Position numbers and translations under genes: made by a program
Source of the DNA: Nemertoderma westbladi
Lineage: Eukaryota; Xenacoelomorpha; Nemertodermatida; Nemertodermatidae
DNA: 64,000 nucleotides
Reading direction: 5' to 3'
NCBI GenBank assembly: GCA_032718475.1
Contig: JAUCBJ010004912.1
Span: 1 to 64,000, forward strand
Part shown: positions 38,901 to 50,900 of the stretch, piece by piece
Layout of the letters: every line of letters begins with the position of its first letter
Position numbering within the stretch: the first letter of the stretch is position 1
Notes under the pieces: model-generated
The model's database searches: none
Seen by the model: only the letters and a program-made list of their open reading frames with translations
What the model was told of the DNA's origin: nothing

Positions 38901-41900
38901 TAAGTTCATAAAATCTATAGAGGAAATAAGTTCATAAAATCTATACAGGAAATAAGTTCATAAAATCTATAGAGGAAATAAGTTCATAAAATCTATACAG
39001 GAATTAAGTTCATAAAAATCTATAGAGGAATTAAGTTCATAAAATCTATACAGGAATTAAGTTTATAAAATCTATAGAGGAATTAAGTTCATAAAATCTA
39101 TAGAGGAAATAAGTTCATAAAATCTATACAGGAATTAAGTTCATAAAATCTATACAGGAATTAAGTTCATAAAATCTATAGAGGAAATAAGTTCATAAAA
39201 TCTATAGTGGAATTAAGTTCATAAAAATCTATAGAGGAATTAAGTTCATAAAATCTATACAGGAATTAAGTTTATAAAATCTATACAGGAATTAAGTTCA
39301 TAAAATCTATACAGGAATTAAGTTCATAAAATCTATACAGGAATTAAGTTCATAAAATCTATAGAGGAAATAAGTTCATAAAATCTATACAGGAATTAAG
39401 TTCATAAAATCTATACAGGAATTAAGTTCATAAAATCTATACAGGAATTAAGTTCATAAAATCTATGCAGGAATTAAGTTCATAAAATCTATAGTGGAAT
39501 TAAGTTCATAAAAATCTATACAGGAATTACGTTCATAAAATCTATAGAGGAATTAAGTTCATAAAATCTATACAGGAATTAAGTTCATAAAATCTATAGA
39601 GGAATTAAGTTCATAAAAATCTATACAGGAATTAAGTTTATAAAATCTATACAGGAATTAAGTTCATAAAATCTATACAGGAATTAAGTTCATAAAATCT
39701 ATACAGGAATTAAGTTCATAAAATCTATACTGGAATTAAGTTCATAAAATCTATACAGGAATTAAGTTCATAAAATCTATACAGGAATTAAGTTCATAAA
39801 ATCTATACAGGAATTAAGTTCATAAAATCTATACAGGAATTAAGTTCATAAAATCTATACAGGAATTAAGTTCATAAAATCTATACAGGAATTAAGTTCA
39901 TAAAATCTATAGAGGAAATAAGTTCATAAAATCTATACAGGAATTAAGTTCATAAAATCTATAGAGGAATTAAGTTCATAAAAATCTATACAGGAATTAA
40001 GTTCATAAAATCTATACAGGAATTAAGTTCATAAAATCTATGCAGGAATTAAGTTCATAAAATCTATACAGGAATTAAGTTCATAAAATCTATACAGGAA
40101 TTAAGTTCATAAAATCTATAGAGGAAATAAGTTCATAAAATCTATACAGGAATTAAGTTCATAAAATCTATAGAGGAATTAAGTTCATAAAAATCTATAC
40201 AGGAATTAAGTTCATAAAATCTATACAGGAATTAAGTTCATAAAATCTATGCAGGAATTAAGTTCATAAAATCTATAGAGGAATTAATATTCATAAAAAT
40301 CTATACAGGAATTAAGTTCATAAAATCTATAGAGGAATTAAGTTCATAAAATCTATACAGGAATTAAGTTCATAAAATCTATACAGGAATTAAGTTCATA
40401 AAATCTATACAGGAATTAAGTTCATAAAATCTATAGAGGAAATAAGTTCATAAAATCTATACAGGAATTAAGTTCATAAAATCTATAGAGGAATTAAGTT
40501 CATAAAAATCTATACAGGAATTAAGTTCATAAAATCTATACAGGAATTAAGTTCATAAAATCTATGCAGGAATTAAGTTCATAAAATCTATAGAGGAATT
40601 AATATTCATAAAAATCTATACAGGAATTAAGTTCATAAAATCTATAGAGGAATTAAGTTCATAAAATCTATACAGGAATTAAGTTCATAAAATCTATACT
40701 GGAATTAAGTTCATAAAATCTATACAGGAATTAAGTTCATAAAATCTATAGAGGAAATAAGTTCATAAAATCTATAGAGGAATTAAGTTCATAAAATCTA
40801 TACAGGAATTAAGTTCATAAAATCTATACAGGAATTAAGTTCATAAAATCTATAGAGGAAATAAGTTCATAAAATCTATACAGGAATTAAGTTCATAAAA
40901 TCTATAGAGGAAATAAGTTCATAAAATCTATACAGGAATTAAGTTCATAATATCTATACAGGAATTAAGTTCATAAAATCTATAGAGGAATTAAGTTCAT
41001 AAAATCTATAGTGGAATTAAGTTCATAAAATCTATAGTGGAATTAAGTTCATAAAATCTATACAGGAATTAAGTTCATAAAATCTATAGAGGAAATAAGT
41101 TCATAAAATCTATACAGGAATTAAGTTCATAAAATCTATACAGGAATTAAGTTCATAAAATCTATAGAGGAATTAAGTTCATAAAATCTATAGTGGAATT
41201 AAGTTCATAAAATCTATACAGGAATTAAGTTCATAAAATCTATAGAGGAAATAAGTTCATAAAATCTATACAGGAATTAAGTTCATAAAATCTATACAGG
41301 AATTAAGTTCATAAAATCTATAGAGGAATTAAGTTCATAAAATCTATAGTGGAATTAAGTTCATAAAATCTATAGTGGAATTAAGTTCATAAAATCTATA
41401 GTGGAATTAAGTTCATAAAATCTATGCAGGAATTAAGTTCATAAAATCTATAGAGGAATTAAGTTCATAAAAATCTATAGAGGAATTAAGTTCATAAAAT
41501 CTATAGTGGAATTAAGTTCATAAAATCTATAGTGGAATTAAGTTCATAAAATCTATAGTGGAATTAAGTTCATAAAATCTATGCAGGAATTAAGTTCATA
41601 AAATCTATAGAGGAATTAAGTTCATAAAAATCTATACAGGAATTAAGTTCATAAAATCTATACAGGAATTAAGTTCATAAAATCTATGCAGGAATTAAGT
41701 TCATAAAATCTATAGAGGAATTAAGTTCATAAAATCTATACAGGAATTAAGTTCATAAAATCTATGCAGGAATTAAGTTCATAAAATCTATAGAGGAATT
41801 AAGTTCATAAAATCTACTAAAAATTAAGTTCATAAAATCTATAGAGGAAATAAGTTCATAAAATCTATAGAGGAATTAAGTTCATAAAATCTATAGTGGA

Positions 41901-44900
41901 ATTAAGTTCATAAAATCTATAGTGGAATTAAGTTCATAAAATCTATACAGGAATTAAGTTCATAAAATCTATGCAGGAATTAAGTTCATAAAATCTATAC
42001 AGGAATTAAGTTCATAAAATCTATACAGGAATTAAGTTCATAAAATCTATAGAGGAATTAAGTTCATAAAATCTATAGTGGAATTAAGTTCATAAAATCT
42101 ATAGTGGAATTAAGTTCATAAAATCTATACAGGAATTAAGTTCATAAAATCTATGCAGGAATTAAGTTCATAAAATCTATGCAGGAATTAAGTTCATAAA
42201 ATCTATAGTGGAATTAAGTTCATAAAATCTATAGAGGAATTAAGTTCATAAAATCTATAGAGGAATTAAGTTCATAAAATCTATAGTGGAATTAAGTTCA
42301 TAAAATCTATAGAGGAATTAAGTTCATAAAAATCTATACAGGAATTAAGTTTATAAAATCTATACAGGAATTAAATTCATAAAATCTATACAGGAATTAA
42401 GTTCATAAAATCTATACAGGAATTAAGTTCATAAAATCTATAGAGGAAATAAGTTCATAAAATCTATACAGGAATTAAGTTCATAAAATCTATACATGAA
42501 TTAAGTTCATAAAATCTATACAGGAATTAAGTTCATAAAATCTATACAGGAATTAAGTTCATAAAATCTATACTGGAATTAAGTTCATAAAATCTATACA
42601 GGAATTAAGTTCATAAAATCTATACAGGAATTAAGTTCATAAAATCTATAGAGGAAATAAGTTCATAAAATCTATACAGGAATTAAGTTCATAAAATCTA
42701 TAGAGGAATTAAGTTCATAAAATCTATACAGGAATTAAGTTCATAAAATCTATACAGGAATTAAGTTCATAAAATCTATAGAGGAAATAAGTTCATAAAA
42801 TCTATACATGAATTAAGTTCATAAAAATCTATACAGGAATTAAGTTCATAAAATCTATACAGGAATTAAGTTCATAAAATCTATGCAGGAATTAAGTTCA
42901 TAAAATCTATAGAGGAATTAAGTTCATAAAAATCTATACAGGAAATAAGTTCATAAAATCTATAGAGGAAATAAGTTCATAAAATCTATACATGAATTAA
43001 GTTCATAAAAATCTATACAGGAATTAAGTTCATAAAATCTATACAGGAATTAAGTTCATAAAATCTATGCAGGAATTAAGTTCATAAAATCTATAGAGGA
43101 ATTAAGTTCATAAAAATCTATACAGGAAATAAGTTTATAAAATCTATAGAGGAAATAAGTTCATAAAATCTATAGAGGAATTAAGTTCATAAAAATCTAT
43201 ACAGGAATTAAGTTCATAAAATCTATACAGGAATTAAGTTCATAAAATCTATACTGGAATTAAGTTCATAAAATCTATAGAGGAAATAAGTTCATAAAAT
43301 CTATACAGGAATTAAGTTCATAAAATCTATAGAGGAATTAAGTTCATAAAAATCTATACAGGAATTAAGTTCATAAAATCTATACAGGAATTAAGTTCAT
43401 AAAATCTATACTGGAATTAAGTTCATAAAATCTATACAGGAATTAAGTTCATAAAATCTATACAGGAATTAAGTTCATAAAATCTATACAGGAATTAAGT
43501 TCATAAAATCTATACAGGAATTAAGTTCATAAAATCTATACAGGAATTAAGTTCATAAAATCTATAGAGGAAATAAGTTCATAAAATCTATACAGGAATT
43601 AAGTTCATAAAATCTATAGAGGAATTAAGTTCATAAAAATCTATACAGGAATTAAGTTCATAAAATCTATACAGGAATTAAGTTCATAAAATCTATAGAG
43701 GAAATAAGTTTATAAAATCTATAGAGGAAATAAGTTCATAAAATCTATAGAGGAATTAAGTTCATAAAAATCTATACAGGAATTAAGTTCATAAAATCTA
43801 TACAGGAATTAAGTTCATAAAATCTATACAGGAATTAAGTTCATAAAATCTATACAGGAATTAAGTTCATAAAATCTATAGAGGAAATAAGTTCATAAAA
43901 TCTATACAGGAATTAAGTTCATAAAATCTATAGAGGAATTAAGTTCATAAAAATCTATACAGGAATTAAGTTCATAAAATCTATACAGGAATTAAGTTCA
44001 TAAAATCTATACTGGAATTAAGTTCATAAAATCTATACAGGAATTAAGTTCATAAAATCTATAGAGGAATTAAGTTTATAAAATCTATAGAGGAATTAAG
44101 TTCATAAAATCTATACAGGAATTAAGTTCATAAAATCTATACAGGAATTAAGTTCATAAAATCTATACAGGAATTAAGTTCATAAAATCTATACAGGAAT
44201 TAAGTTCATAAAATCTATACAGGAATTAAGTTCATAAAATCTATAGAGGAAATAAGTTCATAAAATCTATACAGGAATTAAGTTTATAAAATCTATACAG
44301 GAATTAAGTTCATAAAATCTATACAGGAATTAAGTTCATAAAATCTATACAGGAATTAAGTTCATAAAATCTATAGAGGAAATAAGTTCATAAAATCTAT
44401 ACAGGAATTAAGTTCATAAAATCTATAGAGGAATTAAGTTCATAAAAATCTATACAGGAATTAAGTTCATAAAATCTATAGAGGAAATAAGTTCATAAAA
44501 TCTATACAGGAATTAAGTTCATAAAATCTATAGAGGAATTAAGTTCATAAAAATCTATAGAGGAAATAAGTTCATAAAATCTATACAGGAATTAAGTTCA
44601 TAAAATCTATAGAGGAATTAAGTTCATAAAAATCTATACAGGAATTAAGTTCATAAAATCTATAGAGGAAATAAGTTCATAAAATCTATACAGGAATTAA
44701 GTTCATAAAATCTATAGAGGAATTAAGTTCATAAAAATCTATACAGGAATTAAGTTCATAAAATCTATACAGGAATTAAGTTCATAAAATCTATGCAGGA
44801 ATTAAGTTCATAAAAATCTATACAGGAATTAAGTTCATAAAATCTATACAGGAATTAAGTTCATAAAAATCTATACAGGAATTAAGTTCATAAAATCTAT

Positions 44901-47900
44901 ACAGGAATTAAGTTCATAAAATCTATACAGGAATTAAGTTCATAAAATCTATACAGGAATTAAGTTCATAAAATCTATACAGGAATTAAGTTCATAAAAT
45001 CTATAGAGGAAATAAGTTCATAAAATCTATACAGGAATTAATTTCATAAAATCTATAGAGGAATTAAGTTCATAAAAATCTATACAGGAATTAAGTTCAT
45101 AAAATCTATACAGGAATTAAGTTCATAAAATCTATGCAGGAATTAAGTTCATAAAAATCTATACAGGAATTAAGTTCATAAAATCTATACAGGAATTAAG
45201 TTCATAAAATCTATGCAGGAATTAAGTTCATAAAATCTATAGAGGAAATAAGTTCATAAAATCTATACAGGAATTAAGTTCATAAAATCTATAGAGGAAT
45301 TAAGTTCATAAAAATCTATACAGGAATTAAGTTCATAAAATCTATACAGGAATTAAGTTCATAAAATCTATGCAGGAATTAAGTTCATAAAATCTATAGT
45401 GGAATTAAGTTCATAAAAATCTATACAGGAATTAAGTTCATAAAATCTATAGAGGAAATAAGTTCATAAAATCTATACAGGAATTAAGTTCATAAAATCT
45501 ATACAGGAATTAAGTTCATAAAATCTATAGAGGAATTAAGTTCATAAAATCTATAGAGGAATTAAGTTCATAAAATCTATTCAGGAATTAAGTTCATAAA
45601 ATCTATACAGGAATTAAGTTCATAAAATCTATACAGGAATTAAGTTCATAAAATCTATAGTGGAATTAAGTTCATAAAATCTATAGAGGAATTAAGTTCA
45701 TAAAATCTATACTGGAATTAAGTTCATAAAATCTATACAGGAATTAAGTTCATAAAAGCTATACAGGAATTAAGTTCATAAAATCTATACAGGAATTAAG
45801 TTCATAAAATCTATACAGGAATTAAGTTCATAAAATCTATACAGGAATTAAGTTCATAAAATCTATACAGGAATTAAGTTCATAAAATCTATACAGGAAT
45901 TAAGTTCATAAAATCTATAGAGGAATTAAGTTCACGACATTAGAATGTCCCTCTTTACTTGTCATCATTACATTAGTTAATTCCCCAACTCTATTACGCT
46001 GCCACTCGCACTCGACCCCAGTATATCCACTATAATATATTTATAGGTACTTGTGTTGATAAACTAAACAGTTGTAATGGATTATCCCGTATAGGGGAGT
46101 GTCGGTCAAACTCAGAATTTATGCTGAAATCATGTCCTGGAGCTTGTGGGGAATGTTCAGGTTGGTTTTGTGTTATACGTTGTTATAACTATCATTTTTT
46201 GTTTTATTTGTTAAATATAGGCCTATACTAATATATATATATATATAATATATATAGGCCTATAACTTTGAATATATTTAATTTTTGTTGCAGGTGTCAA
46301 GGTTTCTGGTTGCATAGATACAATGGGTGATAAAATTACTCATCCTGCAGTTAATTCCAACTGCGCCGAAAATGTTGACTGTAAGTCTTCTGACCCCAAG
46401 GAACAGTATATTGCTTGGCAACGGTGTCCCGTAACCTGTGGATTATGTCACTCCCAACGTGAGTTTCAAGTTTCACTATACTAATAATATATACAGAAAT
46501 ACAATAATACACAAATATTATACAAACTGTTTACATACTTGTGTGTAATCTAAAGCCACAATCGGCATGCTGTAATCCAGCTTAAATAAAGAATGCTGTG
46601 CCTGCTTATTGACAAAATTTAACAGCCACTATCGCTTCTGTATCACCAATGACATTCGCGAGATAATCCGCACCTCAAGAAAGTCATGGGATGCCCACCA
46701 CTCTTATTCTCTGCAAGATGCAGCCAAATCACAAAATTGTGTACTGGCTGGTCTTGACGGTGAAAGCAATGTTCTGCAAAGCGGGGCGGTTCTGTTCAAG
46801 TGTCAAGGTTTGGGGACCATTGATATACCTCCACCACCCCAATGCTGTATAGGGTATTTTGGCAGATGTATCACTGTATTTTACATGACACAATGGAGCA
46901 TGTAGCATAGTTGTGTGTATATGTACCATCCAGAGATGTGTAGATCCACTTAGAGCCCAGAATGGACTCCCATTGGAGTACATATGGTCCAATTTACACC
47001 CTAAATAATTGAATCTTGGCTTCCGTTTTATTATATGAGACTTCCAAATCCTGGACAGCATAGTTAATAGGCCTACTGATAAAGTTTTCCCATTGACTAT
47101 CCGAAGATCTCCACCTGGCTTCCGGATCCGTGATCCCAGCAAGCACAAATCACCCATATACTCCTCAAACGTATCTTATGCTCAGATATTTCTGGTAGAA
47201 CTTTTTCAGTGGAAGTTAGCAGTCAAAATTTGGGTATTCTTGGAGTTAACAAAAAGACCAGAGCAAGGAGCAGCCTGCACCAATGAATTGAAGAAGAGTT
47301 GGGCTCCTAGTGATTCTAATAGTACTCCAAGTCATCTGCAAAGTTCAGATCAGTTAGGCAGAATTTGGCGGTGTTTCCTCGACATCTGGATTCAGTAGGG
47401 GGTGTTACCATCACCCTATCGTCATTATGATCATCTGTAAAGACATGCTTAAAACATACAGTAGTGTAGCGTTCCCTCGACCACGGATTCGTACCCTCAC
47501 CAGGAGGAAATAAGTTGGACATGGGACTCATGTTATTATACTTACTGCCCTACAGTACTGCGACTGATCAGTTGACGTACGGCATAACAGTAACTGCATG
47601 ATATATAATTGATTATAATAATATAAGCTTTATATCACATTTCTGCATTTTTGATGGGATTGTCATCCCTTCACTGGTGACCCGGACGAGATTAATTCAT
47701 GGAGGCCACAGACATTCAGGCCCTCACTGTCGCCATTGCCACGATCCCCAAGGCAGACACCACTGCTTCCGTCAATGCCGCGATGGTGAAACTTCCCCGG
47801 TTCTGGCCAACACGGCTGGAGGTCTGGTTCCACCAGGTGGAGGCGCAATTCACACTCCACGCGATCACCATGGACTCTGCTAAATTTAACTATATAATCG

Positions 47901-50900
47901 TGGTGCTCGATAAGGAAACCACTGGCGAAATCGAGGCGATCATCCTCTCCCCACCTGCAACTGACTCTTACCAGGCCATCAAGGACGCCCTCATCCGAAC
48001 CTTTGGCCGCTCACAGGTGGCCAAGGATGCAGAGCTACTCGCTCTCGCCAGCCTCGGGGACAGGAAACCTACGGGCCTCCTCAACCACATCCGCAGCCTC
48101 AACGCCAATTCTGACACCATATTCTGCACCCTGTTCCTCGCACAGCTGCCATACGAGGTCTACCAGATCCTCGCTGGCTCTGGTAAGATGGACCTTGACG
48201 AGTTGGCAGCTGACGCCGACATTATAATGTAATCCCCTACCCCGGCTCAAAACATCGCCACGATACGGCGCAACGGCGCACCACGTTTCACTAGCCAGCA
48301 ACCGTCACTCTGCTACTTCCACCAGAAATTCGGCATGGACGCCAGGAACTGCAAGTGCGGCTACTGCTCAATGTCCCACCTCGTCCCGTCATTGGTGCAA
48401 ACAGATCTCTGGCGCACAGCCCCCACAGCATGTTCCGGTCGACCAGAAAACGGCCCGGCCAGCCACTAACTCCCGCGGTTGGCCACTCTGTGGAGGCACA
48501 GACACTATGTCCGTATAGGACACACGTTCCGACCGGATCTACCTCATCGACTGCGGGGCCCAACTATCAGTCATTCTGGCCTTAACACAGGATCATTGCC
48601 TCCCTCGCACACCACCTCATGTTGCCGCGAGTGGCACCACCATTGCGACCTGGGGCCGCCGGAAGTACTCAATCCTCCTCGCTGGTTATCAGTTCTACCT
48701 TGAGGCTCATGTGGCCGACATCACCCAACCAATCCTCGGCGCTGACTTCTTCCACCTCAACCGCCTGCTCGTCGACATGGCAGGCAGGCATTTAGTCAAC
48801 CCCAATGGGAAGACTATCCCCGCCTCCGACTTCTCGGGACTACCCTCTGTCACCACCATCTCCATCTTCGAGAAGGTGCTTGAGGAGTTCCCCGAATCCT
48901 CAAACCCTGTTTCGCCATCACAGATGACAATCTCCACAGGGTCAAGCACCACATCATCACTGATTGTCCTCCCCGCTTCGCCCACGCCCGGCGCCTCAAT
49001 GCGGAGAAACTGACAATCACCAAGGATGAGTTCTTGAAGATGGAAAAACTCGGTATAATCTGGAGGTCAAACTCCCCGTTGACGTCAGCTCACCACATCA
49101 CGCTGAAACCTGATGGCGGCTGGTGACCGTGCGGCAACTTCAGGCAGCATAATGACGCCACGCTGCCCGACATGTATCCACTCCCACTTATACATAACTT
49201 TAATGCCAACCTCACTGGAGCGAAAATCTTCACCAAGATTGACCTGGCGCAAAGTTATCACCAGGTTCTCATGATGTAGGAGGACATTCCCAAGACCACC
49301 CCTTTGGTCTCTGGAAGTTTCTCCGCATGCCATTCAGCCACCAGAATGGAGTCGCAGAATGGAATGGAATTGCAGAGGCTAATGGACTCCATCTTCCGCG
49401 ACCTCCCCTACCTCAAATCGACTGCCTCAACTATATCCTCATTGGTAGCCACTCATTGGATGAGCACTACGCCAGGTCTTCCTCATCTTGGTGGAGAATG
49501 GGCTCACGGTGCAGCTCCGGAAGTGCGTGGTCGGCGTCCCATCCCTTGCCTACCTCAGACAGACGCAGTCGACGCCGACGGGATCCCACTCCCCACCAAG
49601 GTTGAGGCTATCTCCGCTTTCCCCGTCCCAACAACAAAAATCACCATGCAGCGATTCCTGGGAATAGTGAATTATTTTCACCGTTTCCTCCCAGGGATCC
49701 TAGGCACCCTAGACCCCCTCCATGAGGCGATGAAAACTCAAGCACGTGATGTCACCTGGTCGCAGGACTGCCAGTCAGCCTTTGACACATTGAAGTCAGC
49801 TTTGGCCACCGCACCACCACAATGCTCCACCACCCACGCGATGATGCCACATCAAGCATCATAGCTGACGCCTCCGACATAGCCGCCAGTGGCGTACTCG
49901 AGCAGTGACAGAGCAACATCTGGCGCCCCATTGCCTTCTTCTCAAAGAAGTTTTCTCTCACTGAATGTTGCTACTCCGCCTTCGATAGAGAGTTGCTGGT
50001 GGTCTACCTCGCCATCAAAACGTTCCAACACCACGTCAAGGGCAGCATGTTCGGTATTTTTACTGATCATAAGCCATTGACTGGTGCCTTCTCCAGCTCC
50101 GTAGACTGCTCAACTCTCCTTCAGAGTTCTCAATAGACACCCACCACATCAGTAGGAAGGACAACGTCATTGCGAATGCGCTTTCCCATGCATTGATCTC
50201 CGCAGTACTATCCCCCACTCTCGACTTCTCCCAGCTCGCCATTGCCCTGGCCGCCGCCTCGGAGGAAATGGCCACTTACTGCAGGGCGATGAGTAGCCTT
50301 AAACTCGTCGACACAAAATTCAGCGACTTTACCATCCTCTGCGACATCTCTACCATCGTTGCCTGGCCCGTCGTACCATCCACCTTGACACAGAGGGTTT
50401 TCTACGCCCTCCATGGGCTCTCCCACCCCGCCACGAGGCCCTCCATCAAAGCAGTCTCTTCCCGTTTTATATGGCATGGCCTTAGGCGGGATATTATGCA
50501 CTTGTGCCGAGAGTGTCACCCCTGCCAAGCCTTCAAAATCATGCACCACACACGCACCCCGCTCACCAAGCGTGCATCGCCCACCACAAGGTTCTCCTGC
50601 CTCCATGTAGACATCGTGGGTCCCCTCCCACCCTCGGAGAACGTCATCTATCTTTTCGCCATCATAGATAGCTTCACCAGGTGGCCGGAGGCGATCCTGA
50701 TACAGAACTCGGAGACCGAGACGTGCGCACGCATGCTCCTACAGGGGTGGATTACCCGATTCAGCATCCCGACGGACATCACGTCCAACCATGGTCCCAC
50801 AGTTTACCTCCAAACTGTGGGTGGAATTCAACTCCCTCCCCGGGATCACGGCCAACATCACCAATGCCTACCACCCACAAGCAAACGGGATGGTCGAACG

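Noticed and set aside
33815-45934. CRISPR-like array
   Set aside because: The unit is 26 bp with no unique spacers; whole units repeat head to tail. This is a minisatellite in animal DNA.
47677-48585. Additional short ORFs overlapping the gypsy gag
   Set aside because: Out-of-frame shadows; the gag frame at 47699-48232 explains the region.
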